From the NCBI RefSeq assembly GCF_000003815.2, contig NC_049987.1, positions 16,087,329-16,151,328 of the forward strand: 64,000 nt of DNA. The letters run 5' to 3'. A model generated the notes under the pieces. It saw only the letters and a program-made list of their open reading frames with translations, made no database searches and was not told where the DNA came from. How positions within the stretch are numbered: the first letter of the stretch is position 1; each line of letters starts with the position of its first letter. Source of the stretch: Branchiostoma floridae (Eukaryota; Chordata; Leptocardii; Amphioxiformes; Branchiostomatidae). This document shows, piece after piece, positions 45,618 through 56,640 of this stretch. The translations under genes and the position numbers were made by a program.

Positions 45618-45770
45618 ATTTCAGCCATACCGCAGGTATGGTAAAATGTAGTGTATCCGTAATGTTTTTTTGGCGACGCCTCAGGGGCGGAGGCATTTTC
45701 TACAGTATTACGATCGCTTTGAAAAAATTTTGAAAATTCCACGAATGCATTCCCTTGGGAATTGATTTTT
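45618..45770 (+). repeat. CCATACC palindrome joined to the GCCTC-hairpin repeat
   Basis: The palindrome ATTTCAGCCATACCGCAGGTATGGTAAAAT (45618-45647) is followed at once by the second copy of the 5.8-kb repeat, starting GGCGACGCCTCAGGGGCGGAGGC (hairpin GCCTC/GAGGC, about 45670-45692). Two modules found separately elsewhere are fused here. Confidence 0.75.
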
Positions 45771-46714
45771 GGCTAAACCACAGGGGTGTCGTCCATACAG
45801 TGGTCATTGAAGACTATTCTAGCTGTTATTTTTCCTTTGTTGAGGAATTCTTTGTTTTCAGGATTAATGATTTAAGGGAACGGTCTTTTCACATAGCCGG
45901 AAGTGACTGCGCTCCTTGCATATCATAAGCCGTACACACAGATTATTACGATGTTTCGCATGCTTTATGAATTTGCAATGGCAACCAATATGTCCCAGCT
46001 TTTTGCCGTTATGTCTTTTATAAGCCTGTGCTGTCAAGTGGTTATCGTTCGGAGTCATAGAGAGTCTGATTTTGAGTGGTAGAAAAATAAGATGTTTTAA
46101 AGAAGACAAGACCAATATAGCACAACTTTTGCCAATATCTTCTGAGCTTTGCTTTTATAAGGTGGGATAATATGCTTCACGAGGTCAAAAAAATATAGAA
46201 GACCAATGTGTCACAGATTTTTGTCGATATCTTTTTATGAAATATGAAATGTTGCGCTTTCAGGTGGTTGTCGTTTTGAATTGAAGCTGGTGTGTTACGC
46301 CGAAGGACTGTCATACCAGGTTATACCGGCTATATAGATACAGGTTACGTAAAGCCTGATTTTGAAAAGTTAATAAGTCACATGTTTCAAACAAGCCATG
46401 AAACCAATGGGTTTCAAGTTGTTTAGATTCTGCTTTGAAGACTAGCATAGCTAGAATAAAGGAAGGACGCAGAGACAAGGTTTTCCGTACACTGGGCACG
46501 GGAGACTGATAAGATGGTTTGACGTTACTATATACTAGTAATGCTGGCCTCGCTAACCTCGTTCTTAGCTGCGGATCTCTCTTTCTCTTCTGAACTATAC
46601 TCTCTGACTCTCTGTCATACAAATACATTATATCTCGTGGTCACATTTTGGCGTATCAAACAGACAGGTCTTGTCACACCACAAAACAACGGTTATTTCA
46701 TCTACGGTCCATTC
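45771..46714. other. Unassigned sequence
   Basis: No supported gene. A minus frame of 105 codons (46628-46311) has no recognisable content. Confidence 0.4.
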
Positions 46715-46729
46715 ATATACATATAAAAT

Positions 46730-47400
46730 CAACTACTACAATGTATACACTAAAATACATATTCGTGATATAAACAGTCAATCAATCAGTCAATCCGTGA
46801 ATTCTATAACTGGTGTCATGTCAGGTTATCTATACATGTACAAGTATGATCGCAATCTATCGGCTGTACGTCTTGGCTCTGCTACTGGCCTCTACTCCCC
46901 TCATGTTGCCCTCCTTCTGTAGATGGCGCTGTTCTGGATGTTGTGTGGCTCCGCTCTGTTCAGAATTTTCAAGCCGCACAAATGTATATTCTGGCTCCTC
47001 CCAGCGATGGCCACTGCTGCATATTCTTATGTTGGTTTTCTTCATTAGTACATACACCTCCGGTTTGATTAGGTCCGTCGTCGCTGTGGGAAAATTATGT
47101 ACGGTTCTTTGTTGTACATATAAAATCCACTATTATAATATATACACATTATATATACATATTCATGGTATAAATCAGCCAAAACCAGCCCGTGAATTGT
47201 CTAACTAGTTTTAGGTTTTCTGTGGTTGTGGCAGTGCAATCGATTTGCTGCTCCAGATCTGCTACTGTTCTGGCATTCCTTAGGCCCTCTCATTGTCTTC
47301 CTTCTGTGGACGGTGCGGTTCTGGGTGATGTGTAGCTCCTTCCCGACTTTATAAGGTGCACAGACGTCTATTCCGGCTCCTCCAGCGATACAGCTCGTCT
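46730..47400. repeat. Direct duplication of about 400 bp
   Basis: About 46730-47000 and 47112-47400 share order and wording: 'ATATACATATTC(A/G)TG(G/A)TATAAA', 'CCGTGAATT', 'CTCTGCTACT', 'CCTCCTTCTGT-GA-GG', 'GGATGTTGTGTGGCTCC' against 'GGTGATGTGTAGCTCC', and 'ATTCTGGCTCCTCC-AGCGAT'. The duplication lies over exon-like blocks on minus. Confidence 0.6.
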
Positions 47401-47519
47401 CAGCGACTTGCAGTGGAAGGACTCGACTGACTTTGTGATGGAACTGTTTCGTCCTGATGGACACAGGTATGGGTGTCAAGTACATCTCGTCGTTGTCGAT
47501 CTTGTCCTGTATGGTTAGT
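47201..47519 (-). CDS. Candidate terminal exon of an unknown gene, tandemly duplicated
   Basis: Acceptor GTTCTCTCTCGATCCCAACAG, then an open frame of about 106 codons to a stop, including RLTIQDKIDNDEMYLTPIPV after the junction and CIAGGAGIDVCAPYKVGK. A second block upstream on minus (about 47845-47700) repeats the acceptor wording (GTTCTCCCTCGATCCATTTACAG) and the first coding bases in diverged form. A third (47057-46857) repeats the 3-prime half. The pattern looks like a duplicated last exon, as in clustered gene families. I do not recognise the product. It could equally be a duplicated non-coding repeat. Confidence 0.22.
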
Positions 47520-47819
47520 CTGTTGGGATCGAGAGAGAACACAAAAATGACATCGCCCGTTTCATATACTATACGAATATACTGATACTGACACTAATGG
47601 TTTATTCCAAAGTCACCCATAACTTTGTCATCGTCGTTGTACGTTTATTTGGGTGCTCGTCACAGCTATTAAAGATATGCTGTAGGAGCTGATGTTGAGA
47701 TATCACAAATAAAGAAAAAAGAGTCACAGTGTGTGGCGTGGCGGTGTTGTGGAGTCCAAGTGAACATCGTCATCATTGCTCTTGTTAAGTATGGTCGCCC
47801 TGTAAATGGATCGAGGGAG

Positions 47820-47848
47820 AACACACACACACACACACACACGCACGC
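47820..47848. repeat. (AC)n microsatellite
   Basis: ACACAC run followed by GCACGC, just downstream of a possible acceptor on minus. Confidence 0.9.
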
Positions 47849-48131
47849 AATGTTATAAACCATAACAACATAAATGACAGGACTGTTGAGTGGGCATCAC
47901 AGAAGTTTTAGACAAGGACGCAAGTCTGGGGACGTATGCAGAGCAAATGACTGGGAGCCAGACACAAGAATCCACGGATAAATCCCATCAAATTTCCTGT
48001 CCGATCACTAAGGTCGTTGTCTTCCCGTTCAACATAACCTTTCACTTAACTTAACTAAACATAACTAAGTAGATTTAAACCAGAGCAGCACAACGGGCAT
48101 ACTCACCTGAAGGAGAAATTCATACATAATC

Positions 48132-48704
48132 TCATAGGCGATTAGTTACTCGAATCCTCAGCATCCGGCCATTTGTCTCCATTTTGCAAGTCCATGTCAG
48201 TCGAACCAGTCCATGTTTCTTTTGAAACAGTCCAAGGTCGTCGTCATGCTGACTGGAACATTTCTGTCCGGGGCTAAAAATACACCAAATGTGAAGCCAC
48301 CTGGCGATTGAAGCAATTGAAAAAAAGTTAACAAAACAAGCCTTCAATTGGGAACAATTTGAAGAGAATGGCTCAGAAAAATACCGTTCAGAAACGAAAT
48401 AGTTAGGGTTTTTCTGCCACAGCTTTGCGTGGTACCATCTGTGAACGGATGGGGTAGCGTCGACGAGGGGGCAAAACTCGATACGAAAATCATGGTTGCG
48501 TGAGTGGAAGTCCGACATGTTACAGGGGGATTTCAATCGCCAGATTGGTTCAACTAGAGACGCCTGTCGAACTGAATGGATTTCAGAGATTTTGCGTGCC
48601 AAAGCTACTAAATCACGAGCTATGGTTTCTGGAGCCCATTGGCGTCTACATATATCATTGTGCCCTAGCTCTACGTACACAATGGAAGGACAAGTTTGTA
48701 ACAA
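48132..48704 (-). pseudogene. SGNH-hydrolase-like relic, probably retroelement-derived
   Basis: The first half of this minus frame (about 48690-48400) has the pattern of an SGNH/GDSL hydrolase: CPSIVYVELGHNDICRRQW (block like 'LGxND'), ETIARDLVALARKI, VEPIWRLKSP and SDFHSRNHDFRIEF. The later half (48380-48132) loses coding character. The N-terminal Gly-Asp-Ser block and the final Asp/His block are not found, so the enzyme cannot be active. Similar SGNH domains occur in some animal LINE proteins, which is my preferred origin, but a cellular gene fragment is possible. Confidence 0.45.
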
Positions 48705-48739
48705 GATACAACAATATGGCAGCTCACCGTGGAGTTGAG

Positions 48740-49400
48740 TTCGGTCACTAGGTTCGGCTAGTTGATCGGTGTTGACCGGATGTTCGCCTCTCTACGCTGA
48801 AGACGGGTCAAGAAGGGTCAGGAAGTCAACAGTCTGGGAGTACGTTGTCAAAGCACTTTCCAAGCAATGCCGCCGGGTATGTACGAACAAGTTCGGAGGA
48901 AATCCGGCTTGAGACCGCGAAAGTTGTGTCCTATGTTAAGGGCCTCGCAAGGGCTCTGTAGGAAGACACCGGAACGGGGACGTGATTGACCGGTACCGAA
49001 GAATGATCCGACGGAGACCTAGCTGACTTGCTCTGGGGACGGGCCGACGTTTACGGGGTCTTGGCGCGCTGGCTCCGCTGAACGGGAAGCGGTTTCGCCG
49101 ACGGGGCGTATACGTGGTGGCTTGGCCAGCAAGATGAAACTAGGGACAAGCGTGTTCAAATCGTCCGACAAGGTTAGAGGAAAGACTTAAGCGAAAACTC
49201 GAGAAATTTCAGAGCGAAAAGTCTGCGATGCATACGCCACGAGATGCGCTGCTGTAATGACCGCTTTAGCGGTACCGTGGCACCTTGCCGTGCCAGCGGC
49301 CGGGCCACATACGGAGTTCTGTCGGTAATAAACAAAGGGATGTTTTTGGCATTGATTAGCACGGCGGCATTTCGGCTCAGATCAATTAGGGATGTCACCG
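48740..49400. other. GC-rich island of unknown nature
   Basis: Markedly GC-richer than its surroundings (many CGG, GACGG and CCG words; GGACGGGCCGACGTTTACGG near 49036). Upstream, in minus orientation, of the SGNH-like relic, it may be the 5-prime part of the same retroelement. No continuous frame is open on minus. Confidence 0.4.
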
Positions 49401-50850
49401 ATTACTAAAAAATTCCGACATCACCAAGACAATGACGCCGACCCCATGTGGCCATGGTCTGGCTAACATCCCGAACTGAGATGAATTATGCAGATGGACT
49501 GATTACAAAGGGGCGCCGCAATGAGTAAAACTTTTGTCACTTAGATCGGCTCTCATTCATTCCATTCAAAACATTGTATTCGCGCTGATGTCATCCATAA
49601 TAGCTACTTACTGTGGCCTAATACTAGGTGAGGTGAAAGGGTCAACACAATATTGGATAAAAGATTTGCCAAAAGAATTAATAAATCTCTCAAACAAGAT
49701 CTTCAACAGCTCCTCAAAACTAAGGGTAATGTTACGGTCACATTTCCAAACGGGAAACGACCAGGCAACTTTCGCTCCTCAAGCTGGGGGTAGTTTTACG
49801 GTAACAGTTCCAACCAGGGGTCCGATTGGGCAGCTCTCGTGAACAACTAAAAAGTATGTAGAGGGCCTAAAACACACAAAATGCAAAGAAAATAAGTAGT
49901 GGCCATAATTTGTGAACTGATAAACGACCATAAACAGCTTTACTTTTTAATTTGGATGTCTATCCTTCATAAATGTAGCTTTATTTTTTTTTTATTCCGG
50001 TAACTTCCGGTTGGGAAATGTGACCGTAACATAAGACATTCATGATCATTCTTAGGTAGCCTTATTAGCAAGTTCACAGGTACCAGTTTTGTTGATGCCA
50101 AAATGCCTATGAAAAAGGCGAACACGTTCAAAAAATATGTCCAGTCTATTCTTTTTACTTTGCCGGACAGACTGAGACAGATAAGATAAAAGGCGTATAG
50201 AGTATTTGTACCAGATGTTTATGTTACTAGGTAACTAGGCTATTTTAGGAATAGGACACGTGACTACACCATATATGGAAGTTCATTTGAATGTAGCATT
50301 GACCAATGACTGGGGAGAAGAGCTATGAGTAATTGGCAGAGCGCCAAGTTTGAACTGGCCAAGACGCTGCCAATGCTCTGAGAGCTACTCTTGTATGTAG
50401 TAGTATGATGTATGAAATATGATGTAGTATAGCGCATGCTTCCGTGAAGTTCCGTCTGTAATTACCCTATCTGTGGAGTAAGACATGGTTAGGCTTATGA
50501 ACACAATTGTGCATACTTGGATAGTATAGACTGCATAGTACATGTAACATATGTGTCAGCCAGGTTCTGTCTGGCTGTAGGTGGTATCAAATCATCAAAC
50601 GTAGATCCTGTTGGCTCCACCCGCTGTTGTTCATGTAGACATTTGTTTTCGGCTGTGTCCTCACGTGCATCGTAAGCCACTTCTAGCTATTTACCAGGAC
50701 TTGAGGTGGCTCGTGACTGTTCGATTTTAGCTGGAGGGGAAAAGCAGGTGTTTCAGGGGGTTTTTTTTGGGGGGGGGGGGGTCGTGATCTTTGGGCCTCC
50801 TTCCCAAGGGTGTACCATCGGGCATGCATTTGGTATGCGGAAGTGTGACC
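49401..50850. other. Unassigned sequence
   Basis: Contains a local 2-copy phrase (GTTACGGTCACATTTCCAAACGGGAA near 49730 and TTTTACGGTAACAGTTCCAACC near 49793). A G-run is at 50770-50781. No supported gene. Confidence 0.4.
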
Positions 50851-51000
50851 TGAAAACTACGAATGCTCAGAACTACATTAACCATATTTTTCTCTGTACT
50901 AATAATACTATGTACAAACATACTGTTGAAGATGATCTACACTTTTTATTATCATGTCCCTCGTTTATATTGAGGAAGGACAGAAGATTATGGACGTAAT
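50850..51000 (+). mobile_element. LINE relic, C-terminal zinc region
   Basis: The plus frame ends YKHTVEDDLHFLLSCPSFIL then RKDRR, matching the 'E-D-x-x-H-F-L-x-x-C-P-x-F/Y-x-x-x-R' end of many LINE pol proteins. The upstream part of the frame is Gly-rich from a poly-G tract and not part of it. The relic is about 50 codons long. Confidence 0.5.
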
Positions 51001-51600
51001 TACCTTGTATATTGTGCATCCTATAATCCGTCTTCTTATGGACCGAACCGGTCAGATAATGTCACATAGTCCTTAATCTTTAATTCTTTGGAATTCTAGA
51101 TGTACATTATTGTTATGGTTATCTTCTTTATGAGAAATCAGGAGAAACCAGACTGATGCGTATGGCAGAAGGAAAGCGAATCCTGCGAAAAGAACTCTAC
51201 AACAGACTTGAGTTAGCTTGCAGATGTGCCCTATGTGGCAGAGAATGTAATGCTCGTATAGGGCTGTTTAGCCACAGTCGCAATTTAAGTCCTTAATTTT
51301 TAATGCTTTAAATCTCTCTATTATTGTTATGGGAAGTTCTTGATACAAGTCTTGAAGTTTTGTACATGTACTATGAAGGATCGATCGACTGACAATTCGT
51401 ACTATAACCAAAGTCAAAGATAATGTCATAATAAGAAAATTGCCTGTGTAATAGTATCAGAAGTTCAGAATATTTTCGCCCCTCCTTAATGCCACTTTTG
51501 ACCCCCCCCCCCTAAGGAACCAACCCCGCACAAACAAGATACCCCCCCCCCTCAAGCTCACCATATACACCCCGGGGCGGGTCAGTAACATTAAAATGCG
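51001..51600. other. Unassigned sequence with C-runs
   Basis: Two poly-C tracts (about 51504-51512 and 51543-51550). Possibly LINE 3-prime sequence near 51000-51400. A direct echo 'AGTCCTTAATCTTTAATTCTTTGGAAT' and 'AAGTCCTTAATTTTTAATGCTTTAAAT' (about 51070 and 51289) suggests a 220-bp duplication. Confidence 0.4.
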
Positions 51601-51605
51601 TCGCC

Positions 51606-51770
51606 TATAGGTGTCTTTTTTAGACACCTGTACTTGTTTCTTCTTTCTTTATTCTTCTATCTCCTCAAATGTCAAATCTTCAAAGCGCGTCATCTCCGTC
51701 GTTCCTGGACCGAGTGACTTAACATTTGGCACAAGGGTAGAGTGGGCCAATACCCTCTAATTTTATCCAA
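51606..51770 (+). repeat. AGGTGTCT hairpin plus shared core
   Basis: AGGTGTCT-TTTTT-AGACACCT (51609-51629) is a perfect 8-bp hairpin. It is followed by the same pyrimidine-rich run and core (CAAAGCGCGTCATCTCCGTCGTTCCTGG, TTTGGCACAAGGGTAGAGTGGGCCAATACCCT) that at 22.35-22.49 kb follows the CCATACC palindrome. One core, a different hairpin head. Confidence 0.8.
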
Positions 51771-52440
51771 TTTTTTTATATCTGCGCTTAAAATTATTTT
51801 ATTGATTTTTTGGGGACAATTTTTGAACGAAAACAGTTTATTTTTGTACCCTGGTATCACACCGAATGACCTGAAATTCGGTACAGAGGTCCCTTTGATA
51901 TTTAATAAAAGGATCTTTTATGATATTTGGTATAAATCACATCAAAATGGCTCATTAGGGAGTTTTTTGGGAGAATTTAGGATTTTTTTAAAATTCAGTT
52001 TTGGACAGGGGTGGTGATTCCGAATTCCATTTGTTGAACAGACGTTGACCCCACCTGCATACTATACCGGATTTGATTCCAATCAGCAAGTCTGGTGTTA
52101 TCTGGAAGAGTTTATTCATGCACGGGGGCCTTTCTTTAAATTCAGTAATGGATGGTTTGCTCATTACACAAAAGGGCCATGTTTTCAGTTGGAGTATTAA
52201 TATTTCGGGACTGGTCTATTGTGAAATTCTAAAATAAAAACAGGTTGTGTTGGCTGGAAGAGTTCATTCTTCCACGAAGGGGATTTTTTCTAATTATTAT
52301 CATTTTGTACTTTTGTGACTTTGTCTTTTATTAGGAGTATTTTGGGCTTGTATATTTTGCAATCTTACAGAGGATCTGCTGACAGAGTCCATTCTTGTAC
52401 GGAGATATTTTATTTTATTGTGTGGTCAAAGTCCTATCTT
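51771..52440 (+). repeat. Type 1 then type 2 tandem units, diverged
   Basis: AATGACCTGAAATTCGGTACAGAGG (about 51863) is a type 1 unit. Type 2 units (TGGAAGAGTTTATTCATGCACGG near 52102, GGAAGAGTTCATTCTTCCACG near 52256, CAGAGTCCATTCTTGTACGG near 52383) follow. The order is the same as at 22.4-23.65 kb. Confidence 0.6.
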
Positions 52441-54110
52441 AGATCGCTCCATGTTACCATGGTATCAATCATAGAAGGGTACGGTGACAAGCCCCTTCAC
52501 GGAAACGAGGCTCGACTCAAGGTTTTCGCTAGGGATGACGGGTACCCGGAAGTGGTACGCGCGGTATATTTAAATCGGGGAGGCCTTGGATAGCGATTAT
52601 AGCGATATAATATTACATTGATATCCAAGTAGATCTACTGATCTTCCGGGTGCAGGATCGTTATGTAGGCAAAGTCAGGCAAACAATAAACAATACTTAT
52701 ATGTATTATATACATACAAAGGATGATTCTGAGAGGAGAAGAAGAAGAAAGCCAATTTTTTCAGCATTTGTGACAAAAGAAGAAAAAGCTGTTTGTATTT
52801 GCAAACCTTTGGTGAAAGCATATTTCTCACCTATTCCAATGTCTATTTCCATAAAATAATCATGTAATCAACATCTTGAATTTGCTGTACTATATTCAAG
52901 TTACAATTATGTAACTTTTTTGTTGAACCTTAACATCTCCCAAGATTGATCAACTTTCCCTTCATGAACAGAAATGTAAGTCAAATAGTACTAGAGGGCA
53001 AATATTCCTTTATAATATTGGATTCCTTTATTGCTACCGTTAGGGTAACGATTAGGCTTTAGTGTGTTCAAGGTAAGCAAATTTTATGTATTCATGTATC
53101 AATATTTATGTTCAAAGCATCTGTATTATTGTTGCATCACACTTGCCAGTGCAAAATAAGATGCATATCAGATACAGACTTGTGTTGCACTTTATAATCT
53201 GCAAGAAGAAAACATGGAAAAAACTGCCATTAGGTGGTCATTTCTTACTGGACATAGCTTGGACATAAGTTCACACAAAACACACAAGTACTATCATAAC
53301 AAAGTACCTTCAGCTATATAGAAAAGCTACATACTGCAGGCTGAATTCATACATTCTGTCCATGTTAATATCATACAGTGAAAAACTGGTACATATTTCA
53401 TACATTATCCAATATTGTTGTACTCACTGAAACAGTATTTTATTACAGGAAATACTCATACATGGAATTCCTAATGTCAAAGGTACCATTACTGTTTTGG
53501 TACTTAATTGTTAAAACCAGCAAACAGAAAATATCAATGACTTTGAAAAAGAAAGCTTCTAAAACACCGGCCAACTAGTGCATTTTAGTGCTATATACAG
53601 TTCTAAATGAAATCAATCGCTATGGTTATACATCCTTCTTTTCCCCTCAACCATAAAAACAGTAGAATATTTATCATAGTTAACTCTAAAAAAGAAAACA
53701 AAAATGAGCAGTTACAAAAGGGCCTTTTTAACGTACTTCTGTGGAGTGGTTTTAAGCTTGCTGTTGAAACTGACATGCATTTTGTTTACTGTTAAAAAGG
53801 AAATATTTGCAAAGATTCTAAGCTTGCAGTAACTTCATCACTGTGAAAAAGCATGAAAACATAAAACCACTGCAGACATTACCCTTTTACAATATGCTTT
53901 TATACAAATCATACAGGCAACTTAATAAATTGAAAAATTGAAAATCCAAAACTCTGAGTACAATGTCATAATATTCTCCTTTGTTGCATTCAAGTAATAG
54001 AGGAGGGTATGTAATGCTATGTCAAAACTTGATTGTCTTGAGTGCAAGATGATTGCAGAGATAAGCAGAAACCATCTGAAAAAGAAAGAAATATTTCACA
54101 ATGGAAAGTA
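52441..54110. other. Unassigned AT-rich sequence
   Basis: A frame at 52460-52591 (MVSIIEGYGDKPLHGNEARL) is short and of unknown type. No repeat or gene is supported to 54110. Confidence 0.4.
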
Positions 54111-54119
54111 TATAAACAA

Positions 54120-54245
54120 TTAGCATCAAATTACCTCCTCACCTCACCTCACCGGTCCCATAGCCTCACCGGCCGTAGGGGCAGCACATCCATCAACATA
54201 AGTTTTCCACCCTTTTCTGTCCTCAGCCAAGGTTGCAAGATGGTT
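54120..54245 (-). mobile_element. LINE relic, extreme C-terminus
   Basis: On minus the frame reads LATLAEDRKGWKTYVDGCAA, then PTAGEAMGPVR and a stop. The 'L-A-x-D-R-x-x-W-K/R-x-x-V' ending is common to many vertebrate and lancelet LINE polymerases. Only about 40 codons are left. Confidence 0.5.
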
Positions 54246-55060
54246 ACCACTACTTTGATATTGGTCACTATACACAACTTGATCACCTTGAATGGTCAGA
54301 TACATGTAATCTATGTGTGTGTGTGGGGGGGGGGGGAGTGTATGCTTGGCACACTAACAGCAGACCAGTATAGATGGAGTTATCATGACATCAGCATGTA
54401 ATCTTCAATGTTTTCTACATGTACTTGACAGTTTCAAAACATTTTTCTCCCATACAGCAAAGCAAACAGTCTGTAACCAAAGCTACATGTACTTGTATGC
54501 ACAAGTCAACATTCAACACACAGCAAATATGCTTTTAAGCATAAAGTTTTAAGAGTTAATATTTTTTCATCAAAAACAAAATGAGTTCATGTTTCTCTGA
54601 TTAGTACTGAAGATACAAGTACCAATGACCTATAAATATTGTTCCCTTTTGGGGGGTATTTAAGTCAACACTATGGCTGACCAACTTACATTTCCTGATC
54701 TAAAGCATATATTTGTTCCATTATCCCATTTGTGATGAAGAAATGGGAGTACAAATGACTTCTATCATTTCAGGGAAATCATGCAATGCATATAGTTCAT
54801 TTAGCCAGGGAATACTGAAGTTCACAATTACATGAATATATGGCCGAGCAACTTTACATGCATTTGCAGCGTGCATATCTCTAAATCAGAAAGTTGCGAT
54901 TGATTTCAAATATCCTCATAAGTTGCAGACATATAAGTACTGTAACTATTACTAGTTTTCGAAAATCAGAATGACGTGGTTTTATAATTCCAGAGAATTT
55001 TTCAATTGCAAATTTGCAGAACATACATACTAAGGGGTCAATCTAGATTAACTTCCAAAG
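54246..55060. other. Unassigned AT-rich sequence
   Basis: A TG run and G11 tract lie at 54313-54336. No gene is supported. Confidence 0.4.
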
Positions 55061-56200
55061 TGCATAATTCTTCATCAAATTTATTGATTGACCTCATATT
55101 CCCGTATATGTTGGAGAGATATAAGTACTTTTAAAAAATCAGACATGATTTCATAAGTCCAGGGAGTTTTGGAATAGGGCCAGGAGTGAATAACCTAACA
55201 TGTGAAAAGAAGCTCAAGTTCCAAGCTGCATATTTCTTCATCAGAAGCATGGATTGACTTGATATTCCAATATATGTTGCTAATATATATGTATTATTGA
55301 TTATTGCCATTTTGTAAAGAAATCAGACAAGTTTCTCTATTTCCGTTATTTTTTAATGTGGCTGGGTACCAATGGCACAAGAGGTCAAATATATGTCAAC
55401 TTTGGATAAGTATTTTTCTTCATCAAAAGTATGGATTGACTTTATATTCCAATATATGTTTTAGAGATATACATACTATTGATTACAGCTATTTTTTCCA
55501 AATCAGAGAATTTCCGTGGATTTCTGAAATGTGCCTGGGTCTGAATGATAAAAAGGGTGAATTCAAGGTCAACTTTGGATGACCATTATTCTTCATCAAA
55601 AGAATGGATTGACTTGATATTTCCATATATGTTGGAGGGATATAAGTACTATTGATTATTGGTATTTTTTCAAATCAGATAAGTTCTTGTATTTCCGTGG
55701 ATTTTTTTATGTGGCTGGGTACCAATGGCACAAGACTCTCAAATATAGGTCAACTTTGGATACGTATTTTTCTTCATCAAAAGTATGGATTGACTTGCTA
55801 TTCCAATATATGTTGGAGACATATACGTGCTGTTGATTATTGCTATTTTTTTGGAAATCAGACAAGTTTTTGTATTTCCGTGGATTTTTGGAATGTGCCT
55901 GGGTCTGAATGACAGAAGGGGCCAATTCAAGGTCAACTTTGGATGACCATTATTCTTCATCAAAAGAATGGATTGACTTGATATTTCCATATATGTTGGA
56001 CACATATAAGTATTATTGAATATTGCTATTTTTTTCAAAATCAGACAAGTTTTTGTATTTTCGTGGAATTTGTGAATGAGCCTGGGTCTAAATGACAGAG
56101 GAGGTCAATTGAAGGTCAACTTCCAGTCTCTTTTTTTCTTCATCAAAAGCATTGGATTTGCTTCATATTGCCTCATATGCTGTACCATTCTATCTACTAA
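55061..56200 (+). repeat. About 183-bp tandem array with alternating A/B units
   Basis: TTCATCAAA marks lie at 55071, 55237, 55419, 55592, 55773, 55956 and 56139 (steps 166, 182, 173, 181, 183, 183). Units of type A carry GGCTGGGTACCAATGGCACAAGA (about 55363, 55713); type B carry TGCCTGGGTCTGAATGA (about 55535, 55895, and 56080 in variant form). The array reads A-B-A-B-B, a higher-order dimer of about 360 bp. Apparent ORFs of up to 99 codons on both strands follow the unit. Confidence 0.88.
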
Positions 56201-56640
56201 TGATACAAACTACCTTTGTAAGATTTACATTAGTTGATCACATCCCTGGGACATGTTGAAGTTACCACACTTCTGAATAGTGGGGCTAGTAGACACGGTG
56301 TCAACTTCAATGTAGCTATGTATTACCGTAACCATTTAGGACTTTGGAAATGTCAAAAAATGTAGTTTCTGTATATAATCACAAGATACAACACATGAAA
56401 GAAGAGCGATCGGCACGTTAACAAAGTACATATAGTATACTAAATAAAACACCATATTATCCCCTGCCCATACGTACCTTCCATGTGTCCACACACTGCC
56501 GAATAAACGCGCAGTCCCCGGGGTTCTACAGCACGTCAATCCTCGAGAATTCGGCCGGCGCCATCTTGGTGCGGCACGCCTAGGTATCCTAGAATGCATA
56601 GCGTTTCTTCTCCCCTCCTGCTTAGCTTCATGATTTTATA
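56201..56640. other. Unassigned sequence
   Basis: A GC-rich spot with GAATTCGGCCGGCGCCATCTTGG lies at 56547-56570. The minus frame of 87 codons over it has no recognisable content. Confidence 0.4.

Noticed and set aside
55707-56038. Overlapping minus ORFs of 72-99 codons
   Set aside because: Both are translations of the 183-bp satellite unit.
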